Assembly (NCBI RefSeq): GCF_008843145.1
Contig: NZ_CP030265.1
Span: 5,449,001-5,513,000 of the forward strand
Reading direction: 5' to 3'
Length of the DNA: 64,000 bases
From: Skermanella pratensis
GTDB taxonomy: Bacteria > Pseudomonadota > Alphaproteobacteria > Azospirillales > Azospirillaceae
Shown: positions 38,121 through 47,073 of the stretch, piece by piece
How positions within the stretch are numbered: position 1 is the stretch's first letter
How the letters are laid out: each line of letters begins with the position of its first letter
The notes under the pieces: generated by a model
Told to the model about the DNA's origin: nothing
Database searches by the model: none
Seen by the model: only the letters and a program-made list of their open reading frames with translations
Position numbers and translations under genes: made by a program

Positions 38121-38543
38121 TCAGAACCGGGGGATGGTGATGACGGAGGTGCCGCCGCCGCCGCTCAGGGTCAGGTTGATGTCGTTGCCGGCGCGGTTCC
38201 ATTCGATGATCTGGTCATCGATCACGACGCGGCCCGCGTCCTGCGCGTTCTCGCCATAGATCTGCTCGGAGATCTGGCTCGCGACGCGGCTCAGGATGCT
38301 GGAGCGGATGATGCGGGAGAATTCGTCCTGCTGGGTCGTGGCGCCGTAGCTGTAGTCCTTGGCCGACGGGTCCTTGTACTTGTCGATGGCGCTGGCGATG
38401 CCGAGCAGATGGGCGGAATTGCCGGGATAGCCGCCGAACGAGGGATTGACCGGCTGGTAAACCAGTTCTCCTGCGGACGTTGAAGCAATACCAGCGGTCA
38501 GAATGAGAGTTGAAATGAGAGAGTATTTTGCGATCTTAGCCAT
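38121..38543 (-). CDS. csgF: curli assembly accessory protein CsgF
   Basis: Secreted curli factor of 140 residues with a signal peptide (about 1-24, ending TSAGE). The mature start, GELVYQPVNPSFGGYPGN, is the conserved CsgF region that plugs into the CsgG pore. The C-terminal IIEWNRAGNDINLTLSGGG is also typical. CsgF couples secretion to nucleation at the cell surface. It is the first gene of the operon; no csgE lies beside it. An inverted repeat lies 20 bases upstream of the start. Confidence 0.93.
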   Translation of the reverse strand: MAKIAKYSLISTLILTAGIASTSAGELVYQPVNPSFGGYPGNSAHLLGIASAIDKYKDPSAKDYSYGATTQQDEFSRIIRSSILSRVASQISEQIYGENAQDAGRVVIDDQIIEWNRAGNDINLTLSGGGGTSVITIPRF

Positions 38544-38563
38544 TGTCGTCCCTATTTTTTAGT

Positions 38564-38585
38564 TACTGACCATTTGATGTCAGTA
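38564..38585. promoter_or_regulatory. inverted repeat upstream of csgF
   Basis: TACTGAC, eight bases, GTCAGTA: a perfect 7-bp inverted repeat with the spacing of a dimeric regulator site, 20 bases before the csgF start codon. Its position close to the start fits a repressor site or a leader hairpin. Confidence 0.45.
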
Positions 38586-39066
38586 CCGGGTCGATTTTCA
38601 TTGCCGGGCTTGGTTGTTCGTAGTCGCCGGCATGACCAAGACACTACCGATTAATAGTATTTTAGCAAAATGCTCGTGTGAGAATAAAAAGCATATAAAG
38701 TTTTATACTTTCTCGAAACGGAACTCCTCCCCGGAGCTTCTCGTTGTGAGCGCCAACCGCTCCACAGGTTAACAAAGTGTGAATGCGTACCGGGGTAGCC
38801 GCCCCCCGGTCGCGGTTCCCTTCCGGCAGGCCGGGGTCGTACCCCTCGGGGGCCTCGCCGTCGCAAGGCTTCCGTCGCAAGGCTCCTGCGGGTCGTCCGG
38901 CAACTGGACAGCATACCCGGTGGATCGTCATCTCCCGAAACTGATTTTCCGCATGGCAGGCGGCTGACAGGTCTGTCCTTTTCCACGGCTTCAACAAGGA
39001 ACCCGGGACTTCTTCAACCTGTTCCTCCGGTTCCGGCGCAAGGCGCCTTGGTGGGAGACAGAGAGC
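38586..39066. other. AT-rich upstream region of the curli operon, no gene seen
   Basis: This gap has no frame with coding character on either strand. The part nearest csgF (about 38640-38720) is markedly AT-rich, with runs such as TATTTTAGCAAAA and GCATATAAAGTTTTATAC, as expected for a regulated promoter. The rest is GC-rich and leads to the secreted-protein gene at 39067. Confidence 0.5.
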
Positions 39067-39462
39067 ATGAGAAGCACAGCACTGGGCGCTGCCTTGGCCG
39101 CCGGCGTCCTGGCGGTCCTCGCTCCGGGCGGAGCCCGGGCCCAGGACGTCAAGGAGACGGTCTGCGCGCAGGGGACCTATTCGGAGCCGTGCCCCCAGGT
39201 GATCTGGTGTCCGGCGACCAATTGCGGGATCGGCATTCCGCAGCCGGACGGGGGGCTCGAAATCATTTCCTCGACCGAGAAGAAGATGGACGGCACGTCG
39301 CGCCGCCCGGTCCAGGCCGGCAAGCCGATGACGCTGGAAAGCATCACCGGCCGGGTGATCGTCTTCGAGTGGGAGGATGCCGGGCAGGTCGGGCAGGCGG
39401 GATCGGACCTCACCATCAAGGACATCCTGTACGTCGTCATGCCGCCCGCCGGGTCGGGCTGA
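39067..39462 (+). CDS. secreted hypothetical protein with four cysteines
   Basis: Protein of 131 residues with a clear signal peptide (about 1-25, ending ARAQD). The mature part has four cysteines in the first 30 residues ([22 protein letters not shown]), which could form two disulfides in the periplasm. A beta-rich domain follows. I recognise no family. It lies 88 bases upstream of the iorA-type gene on the same strand and might be cotranscribed, but a role in that enzyme is not shown. Confidence 0.7.
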   Translation: MRSTALGAALAAGVLAVLAPGGARAQDVKETVCAQGTYSEPCPQVIWCPATNCGIGIPQPDGGLEIISSTEKKMDGTSRRPVQAGKPMTLESITGRVIVFEWEDAGQVGQAGSDLTIKDILYVVMPPAGSG

Positions 39463-39550
39463 GGGCCGGACCGATCCGCGCACGGGGCTGGGGCTGCGCT
39501 CCGCACCGGGGCCGAGCCATCGAACGGCATTCACACGGAAAGAATATTCC

Positions 39551-40003
39551 ATGATCAAGTTGCGCATCAACGGGCAGGACAAGCAGTACGACGGCGACGG
39601 GGAAATGCCGCTGCTGTGGTACCTGCGGGACGAGCTGGGGCTGACCGGGACCAAGTTCGGCTGCGGCATCGCGTCGTGCGGGGCCTGCACCGTCCATCTG
39701 GAAGGCGAGGCCGTGCGGTCGTGCCAGACCCCGGTCAGCGCCGCCGAGGGCATGTCGGTGACCACCATCGAGGGCCTGGACCCCGAGGGCAACCACCCGC
39801 TCCAGAAGGCGTGGCGCGCCCAGGCCGTTCCCCAATGCGGCTATTGCCAGACCGGCCAGATCATGCAGGCGGCTGCCCTGCTGAAGCAGACCCCGAACCC
39901 CACCGACGAGGACATCGACAGCGTGATGTGGGGCAATATCTGCCGCTGCGGCACCTACACCCGCATCCGCAGCGCGATCCGCGCCGCGGCGAAGGAGGCC
40001 TGA
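39551..40003 (+). CDS. iorA: (2Fe-2S) subunit of a molybdenum hydroxylase (IorA-like)
   Basis: Electron-transfer subunit of 150 residues carrying two [2Fe-2S] clusters. The plant-type cluster uses Cys38, Cys43, Cys46 and Cys58 ([15 protein letters not shown]). The second uses Cys96, Cys99, Cys131 and Cys133 (QCGYCQTG and NICRCGTY). It matches the small subunit of isoquinoline 1-oxidoreductase and related aldehyde/purine hydroxylases. The large subunit starts one base after its stop codon. The actual substrate cannot be told from sequence. Confidence 0.93.
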   Translation: MIKLRINGQDKQYDGDGEMPLLWYLRDELGLTGTKFGCGIASCGACTVHLEGEAVRSCQTPVSAAEGMSVTTIEGLDPEGNHPLQKAWRAQAVPQCGYCQTGQIMQAAALLKQTPNPTDEDIDSVMWGNICRCGTYTRIRSAIRAAAKEA

Positions 40004-40004
40004 G

Positions 40005-42293
40005 ATGGCGGCCACCCGACTTTTCAATTTCAGCCGGCGCGACGTGCTCAAGGGCATCGTCGCCGGCGGCGGCCTGGTGCTGGCGGCGCGGATCATGCCT
40101 TTGGGCAGCTCCGTCGCCCAGACCGCCGGGGCCTATGGCGCCGCCGCCATGCCGCACGGCACGGTCAACAACCCCAACGCCTTCATCTCGATCGGCAAGG
40201 ACGGCATCGTCACCATCGTCTGCCACCGGTCGGAGATGGGCCAGGGCGTCCGCACCGGCATGCCGCAGATCGTCGCCGACGAGCTGGAGGCCGACTGGGC
40301 GCGGGTGCGCGTGGTCAACGCGCCGGGCGACGAGGAGAAGTTCGGCAACCAGGACACCGACGGGTCGCGCAGCACCCGGCACTTCATGCAGCCCATGCGC
40401 GAGGCGGGGGCGGCTGCCCGCATGATGCTCGAGGCGACGGCGGCCAAGCGCTGGGGCGTCGAGTCCGGCGAGGTCGAGGCGCGCAACCACGAGATCGTCC
40501 ACAAGGCATCGGGCCGCAAGCTCGGCTACGGCGAACTGGCCGAGGAGGCGGCGACCCTGGAGGTCCCGGCCAACGACCAGCTCCGCCTGAAGAACCCGGG
40601 ACAGTTCCGCTACATCGGCAAGCCGATGCCGCTGGCCGACGGCTTCGACATCACGGTGGGCAAGGCCCAGTACGGCTTCGACACCTGGATGGAGGGGATG
40701 AAGTACGCGGTGGTCGCCCGGCCGCCCGTGTTCGGCGGCAAGGTCGCCTCGGTCGACGACAGCGAGGCGCTGAAGGTCCCCGGCGTCGAGAAGATCGTCC
40801 GGATCGAGGGCACCCCGGCGCCCGCCAAGTTCCAGCCGCTGGGCGGCGTCGCCGTGATCGCGAAGAACACCTGGGCGGCGATGAAGGGCCGCGAGGCGCT
40901 GAAGATCACCTGGGAGGACGGGCCGCACGGGTCCTACGACAGCGAGGCCTTCCGCAAGCAGATGGAAGAGACCGCGCGCAGGCCGGCCAAGGTGGTGCGC
41001 GACGACGGCGACGCCGAGGCGGCGCTGGGCAAGGCGGCCAAGAAGGTCGAGGCGGAGTACTACATCCCGCACCTGGCGCAGGCGCCGATGGAGCCGCCGG
41101 CCGCGACGGCGCGGATCGCCGGCGGCAAGTGCGAGGTCTGGTCCTGCGTCCAGGCGCCCCAGGTCACCCGCACCGACGTGGCGGAGCGGCTGGGCATGAA
41201 GGTGGAGGACGTGACCGTCCATGTCACGCTGCTCGGCGGCGGCTTCGGGCGCAAATCCAAGCCGGATTTCGCGATCGAGGCGGCGCTCCTGTCCAAGGAG
41301 ATGGGCGGCGCCCCGGTCAAGCTGCTGTGGACCCGCGAGGACGATATCCGGCACGGCTACTACCATACCGTCTCGGTCGAGCGGATCGACGCCGGGCTGG
41401 ACGACAAGGGCAAGGCGGTGGCGTGGCGGCATCGCAGCGTGGCCCCGACCATCACCTCGATCTTCATGCCGGACACCAAGCACCAGGGACCGTTCGAGTT
41501 GGGCATGGGGCTGGTTGACGTGCCGTTCGACATTCCCAACCTGCGCTGCGAGAACGGCGAGGCCGAGGCCCACGCCCGGATCGGCTGGTTCCGGTCGGTG
41601 TCGAACATCCCGCACGCCTTCGCGATCCAGTCCTTCGCGGCCGAGCTGGCGGCGGCGGCCGGCAAGGACCAGAAGGACTATCTTCTGGAACTGCTGGGAC
41701 CGCCGCGGGTGGCGGCGCTGGAGTCGCTCGACACCCTGTGGAACTACGGTGAATCGACCAAGGTCTATCCGGTCGATGTCGGCCGGTTGCGCCACGTGGT
41801 CGAGCTGGTGGCGGAGAAGTCGGGCTGGGGGCGCCAGCTGCCCAAGGGCCACGGCCTGGGCATCGCGGCGCACCGCAGCTTCGTGACCTATGTCGCGACG
41901 GTGGTCGAGACGGTGGTGGCCGAGGACGGCACCCTGACCATTCCCCGGGTCGACGTGGCGGTCGACTGCGGCAACGTGGTCAACCCGGAACGGGTGCGCG
42001 CCCAGATGGAAGGGGCCTGCATCATGGGCCTCAGCCTGGCTCTGTCGAGCGAAATCTCCTTCAAGGAGGGCCGCGTGGTCCAGGGCAACTTCGACGACTA
42101 CCAGGTCGCCCGGATCGACCAGGCCCCGCGGGAGATCAACGTCCACATCGTGCCGTCGAACTGGGACCTGGCGCCGGGCGGCGTCGGCGAGCCGGGTCTC
42201 CCGCCCTTCGCGCCGGCCCTGACCAACGCCATCTTCGCGGCGACCGGCAAGCGCATCCGCCGGCTACCGATCGGCGACCAGCTCAGGGCCTGA
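40005..42293 (+). CDS. iorB: molybdopterin-binding subunit of a molybdenum hydroxylase (IorB-like)
   Basis: Catalytic subunit of 762 residues of the xanthine oxidase family. A twin-arginine signal ([20 protein letters not shown], about 9-28) indicates export of the folded, cofactor-loaded enzyme with its small subunit to the periplasm. Conserved stretches include [34 protein letters not shown] for molybdopterin contact, and [20 protein letters not shown] with the catalytic Glu. The IorB assignment is by overall wording; the substrate may be an N-heterocycle or an aldehyde. It would need the Mo cofactor supported by the mod/moeA region at 13.5-22.5 kb. Confidence 0.93.
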   Translation: MAATRLFNFSRRDVLKGIVAGGGLVLAARIMPLGSSVAQTAGAYGAAAMPHGTVNNPNAFISIGKDGIVTIVCHRSEMGQGVRTGMPQIVADELEADWARVRVVNAPGDEEKFGNQDTDGSRSTRHFMQPMREAGAAARMMLEATAAKRWGVESGEVEARNHEIVHKASGRKLGYGELAEEAATLEVPANDQLRLKNPGQFRYIGKPMPLADGFDITVGKAQYGFDTWMEGMKYAVVARPPVFGGKVASVDDSEALKVPGVEKIVRIEGTPAPAKFQPLGGVAVIAKNTWAAMKGREALKITWEDGPHGSYDSEAFRKQMEETARRPAKVVRDDGDAEAALGKAAKKVEAEYYIPHLAQAPMEPPAATARIAGGKCEVWSCVQAPQVTRTDVAERLGMKVEDVTVHVTLLGGGFGRKSKPDFAIEAALLSKEMGGAPVKLLWTREDDIRHGYYHTVSVERIDAGLDDKGKAVAWRHRSVAPTITSIFMPDTKHQGPFELGMGLVDVPFDIPNLRCENGEAEAHARIGWFRSVSNIPHAFAIQSFAAELAAAAGKDQKDYLLELLGPPRVAALESLDTLWNYGESTKVYPVDVGRLRHVVELVAEKSGWGRQLPKGHGLGIAAHRSFVTYVATVVETVVAEDGTLTIPRVDVAVDCGNVVNPERVRAQMEGACIMGLSLALSSEISFKEGRVVQGNFDDYQVARIDQAPREINVHIVPSNWDLAPGGVGEPGLPPFAPALTNAIFAATGKRIRRLPIGDQLRA

Positions 42294-42352
42294 CGGCAGG
42301 GTACGGAGGACGGAAAAGGCCGGGCGCATCCCGGGACGGCACCGGGGATATT

Positions 42353-42397
42353 TGAACAGCTGTTCAGATTGACAGGTGCTGTTGCCGCCACTAAGGT
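42353..42397 (+). promoter_or_regulatory. sigma-70-type promoter of mntP with overlapping palindrome
   Basis: TTGACA at 42369-42374, a 17-base spacer, and TAAGGT at 42392-42397. Two bases upstream of the -35 is the perfect palindrome TGAACAGCTGTTCA (42353-42366), a likely regulator site. Transcription would begin near 42404, just before the riboswitch. Confidence 0.75.
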
Positions 42398-42404
42398 GCG
42401 CCCG

Positions 42405-42535
42405 ACCATTGGGGAGTAGCCACCCTCCTGCGGGAGGGGTTCGCGCCAACAGACTCGGGGATAGCCCGTGGCGCGTGCGGCAGCCGGACGTCAGGTTCGG
42501 AGGCTCGGCGAGACTGATGGCACGACCGCCGCCCG
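42405..42535 (+). ncRNA. yybP-ykoY (manganese) riboswitch upstream of mntP
   Basis: The leader has the family signature GGGGAGTAGCC at 42411, a GC hairpin (CCCTCCTGCGGGAGGG), a central GCGCCAACAGACTCGG/ATAGCCCGTGGCGC helix, and a closing CGGCGAGACTGATGG. These are the expected elements of the Mn2+-sensing yybP-ykoY class, which often precedes mntP. A further helix (GCACG at 42530 with CGTGC near 42555) could act as the expression switch before the start codon. The class is called from memory of the consensus, without a covariance-model search. Confidence 0.78.
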
Positions 42536-42590
42536 AAGGCCAACCGGGTGCGGGCGTGCTATCTCGTTTCGTCTGGCCGGAGACACCCGG

Positions 42591-43154
42591 ATGTTCGGCG
42601 CCACTTCGTTCGCGCTCGCCTTCAGCCTTTCCATGGATTCGTTCGCCGCGGCATTGGGACGCGGCGCCGCCCATTCGCGGCCCGGCCTGCCCGAGGCGCT
42701 GCGCGTCGGTGCCACCTTCGGCGCGTGCCAGCTCGTGATGTCGGTGGTCGGCTGGGCGGTCGGTGCGTCCTTCGCCGAGGTGGTCCAGGGCATCGACCAC
42801 TGGATCGCCTTCGCGCTGCTTCTCCTCATCGGCGGCAGCATGGTCCGCAACGCGCTGGCGGGAGAAGCCGACGACGGCGCCGCGGCCAGGCGATCCGGCT
42901 GGCTGTCGCTGCTGGCGACCGGCGTCGCCACGAGCATCGACGCCAGTGCGGTCGGCGTGGGCCTCGCCATGGCCGACGTGGACATCGCGGCGACGGCGAC
43001 GGTTGTGGGAGTCGTGACTTTCCTGATGGCGTTCGGCGGCGTCATGCTGGGCCACGTGGCCGGTCCGCTGCTCGGGCGCCGCGCCGAATTGATCGGGGGG
43101 CTTGGCCTGATCGGCATCGGCACCAAGATCCTACTCGAACACCTGAAGTCGTGA
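42591..43154 (+). CDS. mntP: manganese efflux pump MntP
   Basis: Inner-membrane exporter of 187 residues with six hydrophobic helices in two repeats. The paired Asp motifs of the family are present: FSLSMDSFAAALGRG in the first half and GVATSIDASAVGVGLAMAD in the second. The start is the ATG at 42591 after GGAG, giving the normal MFGATSFALAFSLS beginning; a longer frame would run through the riboswitch. The riboswitch should turn expression on when cytosolic Mn2+ is high. Confidence 0.93.
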   Translation: MFGATSFALAFSLSMDSFAAALGRGAAHSRPGLPEALRVGATFGACQLVMSVVGWAVGASFAEVVQGIDHWIAFALLLLIGGSMVRNALAGEADDGAAARRSGWLSLLATGVATSIDASAVGVGLAMADVDIAATATVVGVVTFLMAFGGVMLGHVAGPLLGRRAELIGGLGLIGIGTKILLEHLKS

Positions 43155-43211
43155 TGCATATTGCCCGGTACGTATCGGACGCAAGACCATCAAGAGCCTG
43201 GAGATCCTGCC

Positions 43212-43388
43212 ATGTGCTGCCGCATAGCCGTCGAACGAGCCTTTTCCGAGATGAAGGCGTCCGGAGCCCCCGACCGGCACGCACTTGAGGCCGCACTGAT
43301 CATCCACCGCTTCCACCATCCCGAGATCCCGTTCGACGAGGCGCTGACGGAAGTGTCGCGGTGGACCGTCGGACGCCTGGTGCATTAG
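43212..43388 (+). CDS. small hypothetical protein
   Basis: Protein of 58 residues (MCCRIAVERAFSEMKASGAP to SRWTVGRLVH), helical and without membrane segment or signal. GGAG lies eight bases before the ATG. It follows mntP by 57 bases on the same strand. The wording (ALIIHRFHHPEIPFDEAL) looks like a real, folded small protein, but I recognise no family. Confidence 0.55.
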   Translation: MCCRIAVERAFSEMKASGAPDRHALEAALIIHRFHHPEIPFDEALTEVSRWTVGRLVH

Positions 43389-43554
43389 AGCTGTGCCCGA
43401 TCAGGTCGATCCGGCCAGGGCAGCCGGGCCGATGCGCTGGGCCACGGCCCAACGCATCGCGGCGAATGGAACGGCAGGCCGCATGGACCGGAGCGGTTCA
43501 ACCTGTTCGGAAACCGCTCTAGTGGCTCGGCACAGGGGTTTTGATTGATTTATC
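43389..43554. other. non-coding interval before the REP-like hairpin
   Basis: No gene seen on either strand. With the hairpin at 43555-43650 and the sequence up to 43786 it makes a gene-free gap of about 400 bases between mntP and the DUF533 gene. Confidence 0.5.
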
Positions 43555-43650
43555 GTAGGTCGGCCTCAGCCGAAGGCCGACGCCGACAGCGTGGCCGGAG
43601 CCTTGACGCAGGGCGTCGGCGTTCGCCCTGACGGGCGAAGGCCGACCTAC
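43555..43650. repeat. REP-like inverted-repeat element
   Basis: Outer arms GTAGGTCGGC (43555-43564) and GCCGACCTAC (43641-43650) are perfectly complementary. Inside are further complementary GGCCGACGCCGAC- and GTCGGCGTTCGCC-type stretches that could fold into a long cruciform. Elements beginning GTAGGTCGG are a common dispersed type in GC-rich proteobacteria; copies elsewhere in this genome cannot be checked here. Confidence 0.75.
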
Positions 43651-43786
43651 CGCACTCCGCTCCGCCGAACGTCATCAAAAACACTGTGCGGGACAACTAG
43701 GCGCCCGGTGCATTGACCGCCCGGTCCGGGCGGGCGTGGGAGGCAACAGGGGCGACAGGATGCCGCCCCTCGGGTCGATCCGCTCC

Positions 43787-44476
43787 TTACGAAGCGACGC
43801 TGTCCAGCTCCCGGCGGCGGTCGTCGGGAATGTTCAGGCGGCTCGCCAGGAAGTCCAGGTAACGCCGCTCGGTCTCGGAACCGCCGCGGATCGCGATCTC
43901 CGATGCCAGATAGACCTGTTCGGCGGTGTCCTGGTCCTTGACCTGGCGGATGATGTCGTCGGTCGAGCGGGGCTGGCGGATCTCCTGCTCGACGATCTGC
44001 CGCTCCTCCGGCCCGGCACCTGCCTTGTCCAGGTGCTGCACGATGCGCTGGCGCTCCTCGGCGGTGATCTGGCCGTCGGCGTTCGCCGCGGAGATCATGG
44101 CGCGGATCAGCAGCAGGGCCTGGTCCTCGTTCATCTGCGGTTCCGCCGGGACCTCCTTGGTCGGCTGGAACACGCCGAGAGCGTCGAAGATCGGGGCGAA
44201 GGGACCGCTGGCCCCCGCCTTCGGAGCCGGCTCCGCCGGGGTGGCCGCCGCCTGCCCGCCGCTGCCGCTGCCGCTGCCGCTGTCCCGATAGGTCTTGTAG
44301 GCGAGATAAGCCAGCGCCGCCATGCCGGCCTTGCCGCCCAGGCCCATGCCGCCCTTCGTCCTGCCGCCGCCGAGCAGCATCGGCGCCGCGGTCGCCAGCG
44401 CGGCACCTCGTCCGCCGGTCCGTCCTGCAAGCCCGGATACCAGCATCGTGCCGAGCACCTTGGTCAGATTGGCCAT
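43787..44476 (-). CDS. DUF533 (TerB-fold) protein
   Basis: Protein of 229 residues. The N-terminal 75 residues are glycine-rich with a hydrophobic segment (MGLGGKAGMAALAYLAYKTY), suggesting membrane association. A Ser/Gly linker follows, then a helical TerB-like domain (about 120-225) with LLLIRAMISAANADGQITAEE, ERQRIVQHLDKAGAGPEE and EQVYLASEIAI. DUF533 proteins resemble tellurite-resistance TerB and may bind metal through acidic residues; their function is not known. The start is the ATG at 44476 (MANLTKVLGTML). Confidence 0.88.
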   Translation of the reverse strand: MANLTKVLGTMLVSGLAGRTGGRGAALATAAPMLLGGGRTKGGMGLGGKAGMAALAYLAYKTYRDSGSGSGSGGQAAATPAEPAPKAGASGPFAPIFDALGVFQPTKEVPAEPQMNEDQALLLIRAMISAANADGQITAEERQRIVQHLDKAGAGPEERQIVEQEIRQPRSTDDIIRQVKDQDTAEQVYLASEIAIRGGSETERRYLDFLASRLNIPDDRRRELDSVAS

Positions 44477-44553
44477 GTCGGCCTCCCGTATCTTGTTTCG
44501 CTGGATCGTTAACGATTGCCGGCCTCCGAGGTTCAGCATGCCCCGGGGTTCTG

Positions 44554-45231
44554 TCACCGCAGGTCGGCTAGAGCGTCATGTTCGCGATTTCTACGGACAG
44601 CGATCACCAGGGCCGCCAGCGCCGCCGCCGGTGGGACAAGGGCGTCGGGGGCCTCCATCGTCCACAGCGTGGCGCCGCTGGCCATGCACCACAGGACGGG
44701 GATGACCATCAGACCCCAGCGCCACGGGCCGGACGCGAGCGCCGCGATGCCGAGCGTGCCGACAGCGGTGGGATCGGGCGTCATGGCGAACACTTCCACC
44801 TGCGCCCAGTCCCGCCCGGCCAGCACGCCGGCCAGCGGCTGCACCGCCAGGGCGAAGAAGAACAGGCCGAGCCGCCAGGGGCGGCCGGCGGCGAGATCCA
44901 GCTTTCCGCCGAGGGTGCCCACGACCACCAGCAGCACGGCCTGGACCAGGAACAGGCCCGCGAACCATGTCGCCGCCCAGTTGATCGTGGCGTAGCGGGT
45001 ATAAAGGAAGCTCCAGGCGACCCAGGCCCAGCAGGCCGCCAGCAGGGCCGCGACGATGCGGCCCCGCGCCGGGCCGCCGCGCGCCGCCAGCGCCAGGATC
45101 GCGACGCCGGCGGCGAGCGCCGCCAGATGCGCCGGCCACAGGCTCCCGTTGTGAAGCTCGAACAGGCGGTAGTAGGTGCGCGGCGAGAACAGCAGGAAGT
45201 CGGAGAGCGTGTAGGTCCACCACTCCGACAT
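44554..45231 (-). CDS. DUF6064-type integral membrane protein
   Basis: Membrane protein of 225 residues with six or seven hydrophobic helices. It opens with MSEWWTYTLSDFLLFSPRTY, a start I associate with DUF6064 proteins of unknown function. Its ATG overlaps the stop codon of the aldo/keto reductase gene by one base (TGATG), so the two are coupled. The family name is from memory of the N-terminal wording and is less certain than the membrane character. Confidence 0.75.
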   Translation of the reverse strand: MSEWWTYTLSDFLLFSPRTYYRLFELHNGSLWPAHLAALAAGVAILALAARGGPARGRIVAALLAACWAWVAWSFLYTRYATINWAATWFAGLFLVQAVLLVVVGTLGGKLDLAAGRPWRLGLFFFALAVQPLAGVLAGRDWAQVEVFAMTPDPTAVGTLGIAALASGPWRWGLMVIPVLWCMASGATLWTMEAPDALVPPAAALAALVIAVRRNREHDALADLR

Positions 45232-46163
45232 CAGAGATCCTCGACATGGGCCGCCATGCGCCGGCGCATCGCCTCGTCCGGCATCGGCCCGTGCGCGGCG
45301 GCCATGTTTTCCCGCACATGGTCTATCCGGGTGGTCGCCGGGATGGCGCAGGTGACGGCCGGGTGCGAGATGATGAATTTCAGGAGCAGCTGCGCCCAGG
45401 TTTCGCACCCGATCTCCGCCGCCCAGCCGGGCAGCGCCTGCCCTTCCAGTCCGCGGGTCAGGGCGCCCTGGCGGAACGGCCGGTTGACGATCACGCCGAT
45501 GCCGCGTTCGGCGGCCAGCGGCAGGATGCGCTCCTCCACCTCGCGGTCCAGCACGTTGTAGCTGACCTGGACGAAGTCGAGCGGGTAGTCGCGCATGATA
45601 CGCTCGAACTCGCCGTGGCGCCGGCCCTCGGAGGTGGTGATGCCGACATACCGCAGCCGTCCCTCCGCCTTCATGGCGAACAGGGTCTCCAGGTGCCGTT
45701 CCCACGAGAGCAGGTTGTGGACCTGGAGCAGATCGAACCGGGGCACGTCCCAGAGGCGGCGCGATTCCTCGATCTGGCCGGGACCGGCGGCGGGGGACGA
45801 GATCCAGACCTTGTCCGCCGAGAACAGGGCCGGCGGGCCGCCGAGCCGGCCAAGCCCGTGGCCGATCACCGCCTGGGACGAGCCGTACATGGGCGAACTG
45901 TCGATCATCCGCCCGCCGGCCTCGAAGAAGGCGGCCATCACGTCGGCGCACTCGTCTCGCAGGACCGGGTCGTCGCCGACATTGAAGGTGATCCAGGAGC
46001 CGAGCCCGACAGCCGGGATCGACTCGCCGCTCGACGGGATCGGCCGCGTCGTCGGCGGCTCGGCTTGCGCCCTGCCCGAGGAGGGCGCCAGGACGGCGAC
46101 CGCCCCGGCCGCCGTCATCAGGCCCAGCAGGGAGCGGCGGCTGAGTTTCGGCGTCAAGGTCAT
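45231..46163 (-). CDS. Tat-exported aldo/keto reductase
   Basis: Oxidoreductase of 310 residues in the aldo/keto reductase fold. A twin-arginine signal (LSRRSLLGLMTAAGAVAVLA, 8-27) sends it to the periplasm, which is unusual for an NADPH enzyme. The AKR core shows GGRMIDSSPMYGSSQAVIG with the catalytic Asp/Tyr, LDFVQVSYNVLDREVEERIL, and HPAVTCAIPATTRIDHVREN near the cofactor end. The downstream membrane protein is translationally coupled and may anchor it or work with it. Substrate unknown. Confidence 0.9.
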   Translation of the reverse strand: MTLTPKLSRRSLLGLMTAAGAVAVLAPSSGRAQAEPPTTRPIPSSGESIPAVGLGSWITFNVGDDPVLRDECADVMAAFFEAGGRMIDSSPMYGSSQAVIGHGLGRLGGPPALFSADKVWISSPAAGPGQIEESRRLWDVPRFDLLQVHNLLSWERHLETLFAMKAEGRLRYVGITTSEGRRHGEFERIMRDYPLDFVQVSYNVLDREVEERILPLAAERGIGVIVNRPFRQGALTRGLEGQALPGWAAEIGCETWAQLLLKFIISHPAVTCAIPATTRIDHVRENMAAAHGPMPDEAMRRRMAAHVEDL

Positions 46164-46238
46164 CGGGCGGTCTCCATTCCGGGAAATCAGGGCCGAGGAC
46201 GGCCGGTTTCCCTGAGATGGACCTCCAGGCCGCCGGAG

Positions 46239-46778
46239 TCAGGCCGGATCGTCGGGTTTCTTCGCGGCACGCCCCTCCGGCACCGTTCTATCCCCGGTCC
46301 GGGCACGCCTGGACGGGGACAGGACCTTGAACCGCTCGAGTTGGTCCGGCTCGTTGTAGCCGCCCAGGAACAGATCGCCCAGCGCCCTCCGGCTGAGCGC
46401 CCGGACGCGGTTACGAATGGCGTTGCGCAGCGCCTCCTGGCTCATCTGGCAGCGGCGGCAGAGCTTGCGGAGCTTGCCGCTGGCGTCGCCGGACAGCCGC
46501 ACGAGACGCACGGTCACCGGCATGTCGCGGACCTCGGCGTATTCGACCACGTTCGGCCAGGCGGCGCGGCGCCCGCGCCGGTCGCGCCAAGTCTGGTCGT
46601 CGGCATCGAACCAGCGTCCGTCCGCCAGGCAGCGCACCACCGTGCCGTGCTTCCGCCCGCAGTCCCGGCAGCGTTCGTTGGCGCTGACCGGGGTCGTGTC
46701 CGTATAGCGCACGCTCTCGCCCGAAGGGTCGAGCTGCGGCCGGTATGAAGCCTTTCGCCGTCCTGCGCTGCTCATCAT
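46239..46778 (-). CDS. hypothetical basic protein with two Cys pairs
   Basis: Unrecognised protein of 179 residues. It has CRDC (37-40), Cys50 and CRRC (107-110), a set that could bind one zinc ion, embedded in an Arg-rich sequence (TWRDRRGRRAAWPN, SRRALGDLF). The composition suggests nucleic-acid binding. Either of two ATGs (46778, 46775) can start it. It is upstream of the aldo/keto reductase gene on the same strand with a 75-base gap. It is not clearly HNH, as no His-Asn-His set is visible. Confidence 0.65.
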   Translation of the reverse strand: MMSSAGRRKASYRPQLDPSGESVRYTDTTPVSANERCRDCGRKHGTVVRCLADGRWFDADDQTWRDRRGRRAAWPNVVEYAEVRDMPVTVRLVRLSGDASGKLRKLCRRCQMSQEALRNAIRNRVRALSRRALGDLFLGGYNEPDQLERFKVLSPSRRARTGDRTVPEGRAAKKPDDPA

Positions 46779-47073
46779 GTCCCCTCGACCACGCGGCCAC
46801 CATGCCACACCCGAACCGTGGCGGCTATGGCCCTCCCTGCTCACAGGGATTAGACCATTGGTCATAGGCATCCGTGCCGAAACACGTCCTTGCGTACAGC
46901 TCCGGCGGTTTTCCAGAAAAATGCACTCTGGCTACGCACGATTCCTCTTGAACCGGAAGCCGATCCCTCTCATGTTGCAGTGCAGCAAGAGACCAGCCCC
47001 GAACGTTCCCCCAGGGGGGACGGACCCGGCATCTCAACGCAACCAAATCATCATCTTCTTGGGAGACGCTTTC

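Noticed and set aside
38651-38986. A 111-codon minus-strand frame upstream of the curli operon
   Set aside because: Arg/Pro/Gly-rich sequence with no ribosome-binding site, running through the AT-rich promoter-like region.
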